A DNA stretch of 64,000 nucleotides. Source: Teredinibacter haidensis (GTDB lineage: Bacteria > Pseudomonadota > Gammaproteobacteria > Pseudomonadales > Cellvibrionaceae). The translations under genes and the position numbers were made by a program. Below the pieces are notes generated by a model. That model had not been told where the DNA came from. It did not search any database and worked only from the letters and a program-made list of their open reading frames with translations. This document shows positions 55,715 to 64,000 of this stretch, piece after piece. The stretch is from the NCBI RefSeq assembly GCF_014211975.1, contig NZ_CP060084.1:2232001-2296000 (forward strand), in the 5' to 3' direction. The stretch's first letter is position 1; every line of letters begins with the position of its first letter.

Positions 55715-56872
55715 CTAAATATTATCAAAATACTTTATATACTCATCAATCACACCTGCCATACTATACTTGGCTGGCAATAAGTTACGCCTTGGTGATT
55801 TTTTATATTCACATAAAATTAAACCCTTTTTTATTGATGCTGGCGACCTCGGATCTACAGGAACAACATATTCACTAAGCGAATTGACCTCTTCTAAATG
55901 TTGCGAAGCCAAAACGGGCAATCCGGTCGCTAACGCTTCTAAAGGTAGTAACGGCAAACCTTCTTCATGAAGAGTTGAAAATATATAAACATCTGACATA
56001 TTTAAGTAGAGCGGCAGCTCCTTAATAGGCACACCACCCACAAATATAACCCTTCCCTCCAGATTACTCTCGGCAACAGTATTTCTAATATTCTGCTCTT
56101 CCGGTCCGTCACCAACAATCAACACCTTAAAACCTTGGCCCTCCGCCAATAGACTTAACCCCAAAAGGGCCTTTTGAAGGCCTTTTTGTTTGTGTAAACG
56201 ACTTGCAAGTAAATACACCGTTTCTCCCATGTCTATATTAAGACTTTCACGACCGGATACCCGCATTTTCTGGCATGGAAAGAATTCATTTATATCTATT
56301 CCGTTTGGTAGATATTTGATTTTTTTATCTCTTAAAAACTTACGATAAAACGGCCCATCCAAGTCTCGATAAACGCGCATTCCGGAAGTAATTATTCCAT
56401 CGAAAAATGGGTACTTATAGATATCTATAGGGAGCCACTTAATATTTTTTAAACTGCTTGCTAGAGATTTAAACGTATGGAGTCGAAATTTGGATACAAT
56501 TTCACTTAACGAGGTACCATGAGCCTGAAAAACAAATTTAGTTTCCGGGAACATTTTTTTTAACGCGACTGCCGAAAAACCCGCCGCACTTACACTCAAA
56601 ACAACATCACAATGATCAACCAAAAGCTTTGATAGATAGCCTTTTGACAGCTTCCACCAAGCCCTACTATAGGCTCCAGGTTTAGTTCCTTTTAATGCAA
56701 GGACATCTACCCCACTCTCAGAAAAGGCGCTGGGCCTCCCTGGTATTGAGGTCGTAATACAGGAAACTTTAATGCCCTTTGATGCAAACGCTTTGGCCAA
56801 ATCCCAGGTAATAACCTGCATACCGCCAATACTATGAAAAGGTAAAACCCTAGTTAGAATTACGATGTGCAT
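55715..56872 (-). CDS. Glycosyltransferase family 4
   Basis: This 385-residue GT-B enzyme has the glycine-rich opening RVLPFHSIGGMQVITWDLA, KYLPNGIDINEFFP at the domain linker, and HEEGLPLLPLEALATGLPVLAS as its E-x7-E donor site. It overlaps the end of the upstream glycosyltransferase gene by 23 bases, so the pair is translationally coupled. It would add one residue of the repeat unit at the cytoplasmic face of the inner membrane. Donor unknown. Confidence 0.85.
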   Translation of the reverse strand: MHIVILTRVLPFHSIGGMQVITWDLAKAFASKGIKVSCITTSIPGRPSAFSESGVDVLALKGTKPGAYSRAWWKLSKGYLSKLLVDHCDVVLSVSAAGFSAVALKKMFPETKFVFQAHGTSLSEIVSKFRLHTFKSLASSLKNIKWLPIDIYKYPFFDGIITSGMRVYRDLDGPFYRKFLRDKKIKYLPNGIDINEFFPCQKMRVSGRESLNIDMGETVYLLASRLHKQKGLQKALLGLSLLAEGQGFKVLIVGDGPEEQNIRNTVAESNLEGRVIFVGGVPIKELPLYLNMSDVYIFSTLHEEGLPLLPLEALATGLPVLASQHLEEVNSLSEYVVPVDPRSPASIKKGLILCEYKKSPRRNLLPAKYSMAGVIDEYIKYFDNI

Positions 56873-58001
56873 AATTTTCGATTACTAAACTATAGATAGC
56901 TTCTAGTTTTTTCGACTGTTTTTCTATATCGAACTTTTTTTCAACCGTTTCTCGAGCTTTTAAACCCATTTCTACCCTCTTCACAGGACTATCGATTAGA
57001 ATCTTCAGTTTTTCCGCTAACTTATTAGCATCCCGTTCTGGAACCAAAAAACCATTCTCGCCATCCAAAACTGCTTCAGGTATTCCCGCATGATTCGTGG
57101 CTACAACAGGCATCATATAAACAAACGCCTCTAGTATCGTAATGGGTAGGCCCTCGGTATCACCGCTTTTTGCAGTAACACTGGGAAGGCAAAAGATGTC
57201 TGCCTTTTTCATCCATTGCAATACCGCGTGATTGTCAAGCGCCCCTAGCAGCCGCACTTTTCCAGCCAAATTGTTAATCTTAATTTGAGCCTCTAATTCA
57301 GCACGTAATGGGCCATCGCCAACTACAATCAATTCAAAATTGTCACCATCTAGCAGAGAAATAGCTTCCAGTAGGTATTGGGTTCCCTTTTTTTCAGTAA
57401 GGCGAGCAACATGTAATATTGTTACCTTATCTGCGTTATTCCGCTGTTTACGCAAGTAGGTTCGGTCGATATCTATACCAATATAATGCGTAACGGATTT
57501 ATCTGCCAAAAGGCCTAGAGCCAACACTTTAGATCGGATGAAATCAGATACACATATATATAACTCGGCTTCTGTCTTTAACCGGCTGCGAAATAGAGCA
57601 TAATTTATCCAAGCGGGTTTAAGTGATCTGAAAAGAGCTTTTCTTGTTGCCGTGGCGTCAAACCCATGGAAGGTTACGACCAACGGAACACCCAACCTCT
57701 TGGAGATATTCAAAGCGTACAATGCATCAACACCAAAATGTGCATGGATTATATTTGGGGATAATCTCGCCACGCTATCCAACAAGTATTTGGAACGCAT
57801 AGACAAAACAAACAGTACATTCTTTATGAAGCTCAAAGGCTCCAAAGTAATTACGCTATCGCCAAAATCAACCTTACTATCGGAAAAACAAGCCCTGCCC
57901 ACATAAAAGGCCTTAAATTTTCTAAAAACTCGAGCCTGATTAGCAATAAATGATTCGGACAATTTAAACAGCTGACATCTAAACACGACTACCTTGAGCA
58001 T
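56850..58001 (-). CDS. Glycosyltransferase family 4 (WcaL-like)
   Basis: The 383-residue protein begins VVVFRCQLFKLSESFIANQA, a pattern typical of the colanic-acid WcaL-type subgroup, with HAHFGVDALYALNISKRLGV (the HAHFG motif) and VTFHGFDAT near 105-125. Its donor site has DTEGLPITILEAFVYMMPVVA with E-x7-E. It overlaps both the polymerase gene (23 bases) and the next glycosyltransferase (23 bases). The subgroup includes enzymes that use UDP-sugars; the precise donor is not deducible. Confidence 0.85.
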   Translation of the reverse strand: MLKVVVFRCQLFKLSESFIANQARVFRKFKAFYVGRACFSDSKVDFGDSVITLEPLSFIKNVLFVLSMRSKYLLDSVARLSPNIIHAHFGVDALYALNISKRLGVPLVVTFHGFDATATRKALFRSLKPAWINYALFRSRLKTEAELYICVSDFIRSKVLALGLLADKSVTHYIGIDIDRTYLRKQRNNADKVTILHVARLTEKKGTQYLLEAISLLDGDNFELIVVGDGPLRAELEAQIKINNLAGKVRLLGALDNHAVLQWMKKADIFCLPSVTAKSGDTEGLPITILEAFVYMMPVVATNHAGIPEAVLDGENGFLVPERDANKLAEKLKILIDSPVKRVEMGLKARETVEKKFDIEKQSKKLEAIYSLVIENYAHRNSN

Positions 58002-59430
58002 TTATACCTCTCAATGTTGACAAGTGCCTTTCGTTCGACGACACAAAAATAATAAACAATACAAAAGCCGTATTGCCCGCTTGATATAAATCTGCTGATA
58101 TTGAAAGCATCCCTGCATACAAAGCTAGGCAAACTTGCGCAAAATGATGCCTAGAAGCTAGGCTAGTAGTTACTTTAAATCCGGATCTTAAAACTACGTA
58201 GATAAGCAGGGCATAAAGAGACAAACCAAGTATTCCGTACTCAGCTAGTATGCCAAAGTACGCACTATGAGAAACACCTTGCCTATCGACAAGCCAATCT
58301 ACCGAAGCAAAGCTATTAAATAGCACTGGAATCTGGCCGCCACCAACACCAAAAATCGGACTACTTTTCCAGATATTTAACATCGTCTCCCAAATTAAAA
58401 CCCGCTCTACTTCTGCACCAGCCTCTAGCAAACTAAATAATCGCTCCCGAATCGGTGCAACAATCATAGCTAAAGCCAATCCTAAAGCAGAATATAATAC
58501 AAACATGTATTGGCGTTTATACATAACATTAACCACAGTCAACGAAACCAACATATAAAGCAACCCAGAACGGCCCATCGTTAGCAGCATTACAATGAAT
58601 ACGGGTAAAGCTAAAAGTAACTTATATATGGCTAGCGACGAACTGTAAAATAAGACAATTAGCACCATACCACAGACAAAAGCGAGAGCAGGAGGGCTGA
58701 TATAGACCCCCATTGCCCTTATGGTTTGGTCTTTATATATGTAATTGTTAGATTCCAGCCGATTTGCGACTTCATCAACACCATATAACATTCCTCCAAT
58801 ATCTGAAGCCATTATATCCAGCCAGCCTGGCCCAAAAATAAAGAATTGAGCCGACGACAATAACAACAGTAACAAAAATGGAGCTATAAACAGCTTTACA
58901 ATCGAGCTGGACAAAAAGTCGAATTTAAAATGGTACCGAAACGATAAATACAAACAAAAAAACTCAAACCACCTTAAAAGACTTTTAATCATTGCCCCCC
59001 CAGTCCAATTATAAAGACCGCTAAGAAATGACACAAAACAAAACGCCGCCAGAATAAATTTTAGCGAGTCGCGTTTATTGTAAACCAGCCAATATCTAGT
59101 ATTAATAGCAGAATGAACAAAAATAGGTAGCGCAACTGCCTCCCACGCCTGAACAGGAAAACCAAATAACTCCCCCCTAATATTAAATATAATAAAGAAA
59201 CACAACGTCAATAAATACAAATCCTTCCGATAGGAGAAGGACAAAAAAGCACATACAGCCAAAAGACTTAAGAAGAATACAGAATTGGTATAGTGAATTA
59301 GCCCAAAGCATACTAAAACCCCACTTAGTATAAAAAATAGAGAGGCAATCAACTCAAAAACAACGCTAGACGCATTAAACCTATACACTTTCAAGAATTT
59401 GACCAACCCAGCTACAAACGGCTCGAGCAT
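57979..59430 (-). CDS. O-antigen polymerase/ligase-like membrane protein (Wzy)
   Basis: The product is a polytopic membrane protein with about eleven or twelve hydrophobic segments. A large periplasmic loop precedes GRSGLLYMLVSLTVVN, and an Wzy_C/O-antigen ligase-like segment GVGGGQIPVLFNSF, then GVSHSAYFGILAEYGILGL follows. These are features of the O-antigen ligase/polymerase superfamily. With wzz, a flippase and wbaP nearby it most likely acts as the Wzy polymerase. Start ATG 59430 is chosen (483 aa) because it limits overlap with the upstream oxidoreductase gene to 50 bases; an in-frame start at 59526 is possible. Wzy and WaaL-type ligases cannot be separated by sequence alone. Confidence 0.75.
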   Translation of the reverse strand: MLEPFVAGLVKFLKVYRFNASSVVFELIASLFFILSGVLVCFGLIHYTNSVFFLSLLAVCAFLSFSYRKDLYLLTLCFFIIFNIRGELFGFPVQAWEAVALPIFVHSAINTRYWLVYNKRDSLKFILAAFCFVSFLSGLYNWTGGAMIKSLLRWFEFFCLYLSFRYHFKFDFLSSSIVKLFIAPFLLLLLLSSAQFFIFGPGWLDIMASDIGGMLYGVDEVANRLESNNYIYKDQTIRAMGVYISPPALAFVCGMVLIVLFYSSSLAIYKLLLALPVFIVMLLTMGRSGLLYMLVSLTVVNVMYKRQYMFVLYSALGLALAMIVAPIRERLFSLLEAGAEVERVLIWETMLNIWKSSPIFGVGGGQIPVLFNSFASVDWLVDRQGVSHSAYFGILAEYGILGLSLYALLIYVVLRSGFKVTTSLASRHHFAQVCLALYAGMLSISADLYQAGNTAFVLFIIFVSSNERHLSTLRGINAQGSRV

Positions 59431-60301
59431 CCCTACTATCAAGACCCTTAAATATAAAGGATTTAAACATATTAACAAACTGATCATCCCTGCCAGTTTC
59501 ATATACTGTATGCGAAAACCCCTCAAAAATATCGACGGTCGTATTTAGCGTTGCTGGCTTAGAAAAAACACGGTTAAAAAAATACTTTTTATCATTTGTT
59601 ACCAAAACCAGTTCATTTGAATAGGGCAAGCCTATACCCCACTCCGCAACAGCATAGAAGTTTTTGTAGTCCAAAATGGCCACACCACTTAAATCGACGT
59701 CATACCCTACTTCACTTTTTTTTGTGGCCTGAACTTTCTCCGGATTACCTAAAAGGTTAACCATAATAGACAGTGGGTAATAGCCCACATCAAGCAATGC
59801 TCCACCCGACATTTCTCTTTTGTAGCGAATATCGTCCTTTGGTAAATGCGGAATAGTAAACTTTGCAGAAATGCTTTTAATATTCTGTTTGTTTTCTTCC
59901 ACCAGCTGCACTAAATACTGGTACTGCGAGTGAAATTTATATACACAAACTTCATGTAAGACCAAACCCCTGCTCTGAGCCAGCTCCACCAACTCTTGAC
60001 TGTACTGCGAACTGTCGGTTAAAGGTTTTTCACATATAACGTTTTTATTGAGTAATAGCGCTCGTTTTGTCAGCTCATAATGGGTTGATATTGGAGTAGC
60101 TATATAACACCACTCGGCAACACTGTCAGGGAACTCACTCAGAGAACGAAGCTCGATATCATGCTCATCAATCAAATGGACATACTTTTCCACATTCCGA
60201 ACGTAGATGGCTTCTATACCAATGCCATCTATTTTCTTAAGGGCTGGCAGGATATTTTTGGTAACGTGACCACCAAAACCAATAATCGCTAGCTTTTTCA
60301 T
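59381..60301 (-). CDS. Gfo/Idh/MocA-family NAD(P) oxidoreductase
   Basis: The 306-residue protein has an N-terminal Rossmann motif (IIGFGGHVTKNILPAL), the EKP motif at residues 91-93 and GGALLDVGYYPLS, all standard in this family. It begins directly after the stop of the 2,3-dehydratase-like gene. In antibiotic deoxysugar pathways a Gfo/Idh enzyme reduces the C-3 ketone produced by the 2,3-dehydratase to give a dTDP-4-keto-2,6-dideoxyhexose, and the adjacency here supports the same role. This assignment is by context; the family is broad. Confidence 0.75.
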   Translation of the reverse strand: MKKLAIIGFGGHVTKNILPALKKIDGIGIEAIYVRNVEKYVHLIDEHDIELRSLSEFPDSVAEWCYIATPISTHYELTKRALLLNKNVICEKPLTDSSQYSQELVELAQSRGLVLHEVCVYKFHSQYQYLVQLVEENKQNIKSISAKFTIPHLPKDDIRYKREMSGGALLDVGYYPLSIMVNLLGNPEKVQATKKSEVGYDVDLSGVAILDYKNFYAVAEWGIGLPYSNELVLVTNDKKYFFNRVFSKPATLNTTVDIFEGFSHTVYETGRDDQFVNMFKSFIFKGLDSRDARAVCSWVGQILESV

Positions 60302-61069
60302 TTATAACCCCGACAATATTCCACGGATGTGCGGTGCCACTATGGCATCGTGCTCTCGAATTAGCTTTTTTAACTGATAAAGAGAAACCCACTTAAATCT
60401 TTCAGATACCAACTCCAGTGTTTCCCCTTCCTTGTATTCTACGAGCATGGAGCGGTTACGTTTATTATAGAGCCTGCCGCCATCTTCAGAGGTCCACTGA
60501 TCGAGTAATACCGTAACGGGGTGATCTTCTGGCTCTAAAAACAAATGGCTGTAATTCGTTTGTTTACCTTTGTGGGCACGATTCAGGTTACTGAAGGTTG
60601 CCTGCACTGTAGGGCTGATTTGCGCCACATTGTAATTGCCCGGTTCTTCTTTCGCTTCAACCAGGTAGTGTGGAACACCGTCAATGCGCTGCCTGACCAA
60701 CCCGAGTATGCCACCGTCGAAACCTTGCTGGGTTAAAAAGGGTTGATCCCAACCTGCAGTAACTTCGCGGGAACCCGTGCCAGTTATTCTGTACCCTTCA
60801 ACACGGAAGAACTCGCCAGAGCTATGTTCCATACAACCTGTTTTTTCATTAAGCGACCATTCTCGGCATTCGCTTAATGGGATACGCTGCATTTTCATTG
60901 TGGATGCATTCACCAGCACCCAATACCAGTCTACAATGTCTTGTAGGCTACCTTGGTTTGAAAAATCTTCTAGGCCTTCGAATTTAAATTCTGAATACTC
61001 GTCTACTGAAAAGCCAAGCTGGCTCAAGCCTTCCAGATATTGCTTTAAACGGTTACTGTATGCCGACAT
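60302..61069 (-). CDS. NDP-hexose 2,3-dehydratase-like, single-domain
   Basis: The central part has WDQPFLTQQGFDGGILGLV, then HYLVEAKEEPGNYNVAQISP and TVQATFSNLNRAHKGKQ. Near the C-terminus RLYNKRNRSMLVE and FKWVSLYQLKKLI follow. These match NDP-hexose 2,3-dehydratases (EvaA/TylX3-type), which eliminate the C-2 hydroxyl of dTDP-4-keto-6-deoxyglucose. Those enzymes are generally about 450-490 residues with two related halves. This one has 255 residues and one set of motifs, so it would have to function as a dimer. It overlaps the ketoisomerase-like gene by 17 bases and abuts the Gfo/Idh gene. It predicts a 2-deoxy or 2,6-dideoxy sugar in the polysaccharide. Confidence 0.75.
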   Translation of the reverse strand: MSAYSNRLKQYLEGLSQLGFSVDEYSEFKFEGLEDFSNQGSLQDIVDWYWVLVNASTMKMQRIPLSECREWSLNEKTGCMEHSSGEFFRVEGYRITGTGSREVTAGWDQPFLTQQGFDGGILGLVRQRIDGVPHYLVEAKEEPGNYNVAQISPTVQATFSNLNRAHKGKQTNYSHLFLEPEDHPVTVLLDQWTSEDGGRLYNKRNRSMLVEYKEGETLELVSERFKWVSLYQLKKLIREHDAIVAPHIRGILSGL

Positions 61070-61502
61070 TTACAGGCTCCACGATCTCTTGAAATACAGA
61101 ATAGTCTCGAACAACTTCATCAAACCGGTACTCTCTATCACAAAGAACCATCACTACTGCGTCTTCAGAGAAATCTCGCATTGTCCGCCAGACTTTGCCA
61201 TCCAACAACAACGTGTCGCCGCCTGCTCTCATCTCGATCGCTTTAGTATCCACTCCGTTATCCAGTTCTATGGTGAAAGCTCCGCTCAGGCAAACAATCG
61301 CTTGTTTCAATTCTTTATGTGAGTGCAAGCCTCTCACCGCATCACTACGAATACCGGAGAGGAAGAAAACACGCTTAACTAAAAAGCCGAAGTCTTTCCC
61401 AAATTCTAAAACACCTAAGTTTCCGCTTTCCTCGGTTATAACGGTAGACGGAACGAAGCTCCAAGCCTCCTCTCCACTACCAAATAATTCTTTGACACTC
61501 AT
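61053..61502 (-). CDS. Sugar 3,4-ketoisomerase-like cupin (FdtA/WxcM-like)
   Basis: The 149-residue cupin contains GLHSHKELKQAIVCLSGAF and a FSEDAVVMVLCDREYRFDEV ending, the pattern of FdtA/QdtA-type dTDP-4-keto-6-deoxyglucose 3,4-ketoisomerases. The active-site histidines of the family are represented by HSH. It starts one base after the rmlA stop and overlaps the dehydratase gene by 17 bases, so it belongs to the dTDP-deoxysugar set. The aminotransferase that usually follows such isomerases (Fdt/Qdt pathways) is absent from the window, so the isomerase may act in a dideoxysugar pathway instead, or the protein may be an epimerase-like relative. Confidence 0.75.
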   Translation of the reverse strand: MSVKELFGSGEEAWSFVPSTVITEESGNLGVLEFGKDFGFLVKRVFFLSGIRSDAVRGLHSHKELKQAIVCLSGAFTIELDNGVDTKAIEMRAGGDTLLLDGKVWRTMRDFSEDAVVMVLCDREYRFDEVVRDYSVFQEIVEPVNVGIQ

Positions 61503-61503
61503 G

Positions 61504-62373
61504 TTATTTTGTTTCCAATAGTGCTTTCAGATATTGACCATAACCATTTTTTGAGTACGCTTTAGCTGTATCCATAACTTGCTCGCTGGTCAGCCAGCCA
61601 TTACGCAATGCAATTTCTTCCAAGCACGCGATTTTGTAGCCCTGTCGTTTTTCAATCGTTTCAACAAACGTTGCAGCTTCCAGCAAGCTATCGTGAGTTC
61701 CGGAGTCTAGCCAAGCAAAACCTCTTCCGAGCAGCTCTACCTTTAAATCACCTCGTTTTAGGTAAGTTTGATTTACCGTTGTAATCTCAAGCTCTCCGCG
61801 CGGAGATGGTTTTACATCTTTCGCAATTTGTACTACATCGTTATCGTAAAAGTATAATCCGGTTACAGCGTAGTTAGACTTAGGTTCAAGCGGCTTTTCC
61901 TCAATGCTTAATGCGGTATTATCTGAGTCAAACTCCACCACACCAAACCTCTCGGGATCATTTACCTTGTAACCAAACACTGTCGCACCACTTTGTCTTT
62001 TGGCTACGTCTTGAAGCGTTAGAGAAAATCCATGCCCCCAAAAAATATTATCTCCCAGCACCAAGCTAACACTATCATTCCCGATAAATTTCTCGCCGAT
62101 TATAAATGCTTGCGCAAGGCCATCGGGGCTGGGTTGAATTTCGTAGCTCAAATTCACACCAAAACCAGAGCCATCTCCCAAGCACCGAATAAAGCCTTCT
62201 TGATCTTCTGGCGTTGTTATAATCAGAACATCCTTTATACCTGCAAGCATTAGAACTGAGAGCGGGTAATAGATCATCGGTTTGTCGTAAACCGGTAGAA
62301 GTTGTTTTGATACGCCCTTAGTGATTGGGTAGAGCCTTGTTCCAGAACCACCAGCTAAAATTATGCCTTTCAT
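61504..62373 (-). CDS. rmlA: Glucose-1-phosphate thymidylyltransferase
   Basis: RmlA forms dTDP-glucose from glucose-1-phosphate and dTTP, the first step of the dTDP-deoxysugar pathway. The start ATG 62373 gives the typical KGIILAGGSGTRLYPIT N-terminus and 289 residues; a longer frame to 62433 is not needed. SLVLGDNIFWG, YFYDNDVV, SPRGELEITTVN and FAWLDSGTHDSLLEA match the family. GAGGGG within the end of rmlB serves as ribosome site, and the genes are two bases apart. Confidence 0.95.
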   Translation of the reverse strand: MKGIILAGGSGTRLYPITKGVSKQLLPVYDKPMIYYPLSVLMLAGIKDVLIITTPEDQEGFIRCLGDGSGFGVNLSYEIQPSPDGLAQAFIIGEKFIGNDSVSLVLGDNIFWGHGFSLTLQDVAKRQSGATVFGYKVNDPERFGVVEFDSDNTALSIEEKPLEPKSNYAVTGLYFYDNDVVQIAKDVKPSPRGELEITTVNQTYLKRGDLKVELLGRGFAWLDSGTHDSLLEAATFVETIEKRQGYKIACLEEIALRNGWLTSEQVMDTAKAYSKNGYGQYLKALLETK

Positions 62374-62375
62374 TT

Positions 62376-63440
62376 TTACCCCTCTACACCCAGACGTTCC
62401 CGCCGATAAGAGCCATCCAAAACCCGCTCCCACCAGGATCTATTCGTTAAATACCACTCAACCGTTTTTCGTATTCCAGTTTCGAAAGATTCGCTTGGCA
62501 CCCAGCCCAACTGATTTTTGATTTTCGAAGCGTCTATTGCATATCGCACGTCATGACCTGGGCGGTCTTTAACGTAGGTAACCAAATCAGCGTACGTCTC
62601 AACACCATGAGGTTTATTGGGAGCCAGCTCTTCAAGCAGGTTACACAGCGCTTTTACTACGTCGATGTTAGCTTTTTCGTTGTGCCCACCTATATTATAG
62701 GTTTCTCCAACCATGCCTTTTGTTGCAACCAAGTAAAGAGCTCTTGCATGGTCTTCAACGAATAACCAATCTCTAATTTGCTGACCATCGCCATACACCG
62801 GCAGTGGTTTTCCCTCCAGCGCATTAAGAATCATTAAAGGAATTAATTTTTCAGGAAAATGATAGGGGCCGTAGTTATTCGAACAATTTGTTATGACAAC
62901 AGGCAGTCTGAACGTACGATGCCAGGCTCTAACCAAGTGGTCGCTTGATGCTTTTGAAGCAGAATACGGGGAACTGGGCTGGTAAGGTGTTTCTTCTGTA
63001 AACAAATCCTCAGGGCCTTCCAAGTCACCGTACACCTCATCTGTCGAGATATGATGAAACCTAAACGCCTCTTGCTCCCCCCCTTTAAGTGACTGCCAAT
63101 ACGAGCGACTAGCCTCTAATAAAGTGTAGGTTCCAACAACATTCGTTTGAATAAATTCACCAGGACCATCGATAGAGCGGTCTACATGACTTTCTGCAGC
63201 AAGGTGCATAACGATATTAGGACGATATTGCTCGAAAACACGATCCAGCTCAGCTCGATTGCAGATATCAACCTGCTCAAAGCAATAGCGCTCGCTCTGA
63301 GATGCGCTCGCCACCGACTCTAAATTTCCCGCATAGGTTAATTTATCGACATTGATAACACTATCGGTAGTCTGCTCAATAATATGTCGGACGACTGCAG
63401 AACCGATAAAGCCTGCCCCTCCCGTTACAAGTATTCTCAC
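62376..63440 (-). CDS. rmlB: dTDP-glucose 4,6-dehydratase
   Basis: RmlB converts dTDP-glucose to dTDP-4-keto-6-deoxyglucose. The N-terminal Rossmann motif is RILVTGGAGFIGSAVVRH, the catalytic set is in HISTDEVYGDLE and YSASKASSDHLVRAW, and NNYGPYHFPEKLIPL is the substrate loop. Start GTG 63440 is chosen because it gives the family-typical N-terminus and has GGAG eight bases upstream; ATG 63476 would add 12 residues. RmlC and RmlD are not in the window, so the product feeds the ketoisomerase/2,3-dehydratase branch encoded just downstream, or genes beyond the window. Confidence 0.93.
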   Translation of the reverse strand: MRILVTGGAGFIGSAVVRHIIEQTTDSVINVDKLTYAGNLESVASASQSERYCFEQVDICNRAELDRVFEQYRPNIVMHLAAESHVDRSIDGPGEFIQTNVVGTYTLLEASRSYWQSLKGGEQEAFRFHHISTDEVYGDLEGPEDLFTEETPYQPSSPYSASKASSDHLVRAWHRTFRLPVVITNCSNNYGPYHFPEKLIPLMILNALEGKPLPVYGDGQQIRDWLFVEDHARALYLVATKGMVGETYNIGGHNEKANIDVVKALCNLLEELAPNKPHGVETYADLVTYVKDRPGHDVRYAIDASKIKNQLGWVPSESFETGIRKTVEWYLTNRSWWERVLDGSYRRERLGVEG

Positions 63441-63511
63441 GAAAACATCTCCGAAACGCTTTTCCACGCTAGACATTTAGCCTAAAACAAACATTAACAA
63501 TTTTTATGCGC

Positions 63512-64000
63512 TCATAGCTTTGGCACATCGGACTCTTTTAGATTTACCAAAGCATGGCGAATAAACACGATAACAACCCCGATAAAACCGCCCAATATCA
63601 GCGCTATCAGTACAATTAACGAGCGTTTGGGGCTATCTTTTTCTTCAGGCACTACTGCGGGGTCTATAGTCGTGAAAGTGTATTCCTGCCGCACATTGGC
63701 CAACATGATCGTTTTTGTTTGCTCTTCGATTAACTGCGAAAACACTTTGCGCATATCCGCAACGGAGGTGTTTCCCAGTTGTAGGGAAAGATACTCAATA
63801 CTTCTACTGGACTCTTCGACATCACGAGTTCGCATATATTCATTAATGTCCAGAATTAGCGATGAAACCCACTCCTGAGCAAGCGTTGGTGAAAAGTGCT
63901 TAATTGATACTACAATCAGCCCGTTTTTTTTATCTTGTGAAACTGAGAAGTTCTCCAAAAAATATTCATAGGCTTCCCAGTCTGAGGGCTTTGCCTTTCT
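63512..64000 (-). CDS. Wzz-type chain-length determinant, C-terminal part
   Basis: The gene runs off the right edge; only the last 163 codons are seen. The chain has FLENFSVSQDKKNGLIVVSI, a long coiled-coil-like region (QEWVSSLILDINEYMRTRDV), a proline-containing PAVVPEEKDSPKRS segment and a C-terminal membrane helix (SLIVLIALILGGFIGVVIVF), the layout of Wzz/polysaccharide co-polymerases. These sit in the inner membrane and set polymer length with Wzy. The short C-terminal tail without a kinase domain points to the Wzz class (PCP-1) rather than Wzc, at least for the part visible. Confidence 0.8.
   Translation of the reverse strand, partial: RKAKPSDWEAYEYFLENFSVSQDKKNGLIVVSIKHFSPTLAQEWVSSLILDINEYMRTRDVEESSRSIEYLSLQLGNTSVADMRKVFSQLIEEQTKTIMLANVRQEYTFTTIDPAVVPEEKDSPKRSLIVLIALILGGFIGVVIVFIRHALVNLKESDVPKL

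Noticed and set aside
62374..62433. Longer start for rmlA
   Set aside because: The extension lies within rmlB and is not part of the RmlA family; ATG 62373 has its own ribosome site.
1..64000. Explaining all frameshifts as poor sequence quality
   Set aside because: The 26.5-kb tpsA frame and all polysaccharide genes are intact, so errors would have to fall only in mobile or accessory genes; local error at single runs still cannot be excluded.

Overview
The window looks like a chromosome segment of a marine-type gammaproteobacterium, possibly Cellvibrionales/Alteromonadales-like. This is an inference from the PilW-type prepilin, the CRP-type site, CsrA, the Ugd/RmlAB/WbaP polysaccharide genes and the very large two-partner-secreted adhesin. 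No complete rRNA or tRNA gene was seen; the only tRNA sequence is the 3' half of a tRNA-Asn, used as an integration site.

Positions 1-8,770 are an accessory, partly decayed region. A pilW fragment is followed by frameshifted sseB, phospholipase-D-like and SH3-like genes. Next come two intact PD-(D/E)xK-like genes and a striking CsrA/cold-shock-domain fusion on the minus strand. The fusion's upstream region carries 29 perfect copies of GGGCTTT, a tandem G-quadruplex motif. A divergent pair then flanks a long inverted repeat: a 62-aa unknown protein and an ArdC-(Gly-Ala)21-adenine methyltransferase-DUF4942-like protein. A terminase fragment and a nested MITE-like element close the region.

Positions 8,775-37,191 hold a two-partner secretion locus on the minus strand. 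It consists of a TpsB (FhaC/ShlB) outer-membrane transporter and an 8,843-aa TpsA adhesin with ESPR, TPS domain, several repeat families (including about seven nearly identical 369-bp units) and C-terminal YDG/MBG-type repeats. Despite its 26.5 kb the tpsA frame is open, whereas small mobile and accessory genes around it carry single-base frameshifts.

Positions 37,192-42,310 are a graveyard of mobile DNA: IS3 orfA remnant, ppdK 5' fragment, IS21 istA 3' fragment, a cluster of hairpins, an AlpA-like double-HTH regulator, a tyrosine recombinase, and a tRNA-Asn-derived attachment site with duplicated and inverted core pieces.

Positions 42,314-64,000 are a surface-polysaccharide region. It contains ugd, an MBL/beta-CASP hydrolase, wbaP on the plus strand, and an IS66 element with perfect 8-bp target duplication but all three ORFs frameshifted. 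A long minus-strand operon-like run follows, which in transcription order is wzz, rmlB, rmlA, a 3,4-ketoisomerase-like cupin, an NDP-hexose 2,3-dehydratase-like protein, a Gfo/Idh oxidoreductase, a wzy-like polymerase, three GT4 glycosyltransferases, a MurJ/Wzx-like flippase and two more glycosyltransferases. Together these would make a WbaP-primed, Wzy-dependent polysaccharide with uronic acid and probably an unusual (2,6-di)deoxysugar.
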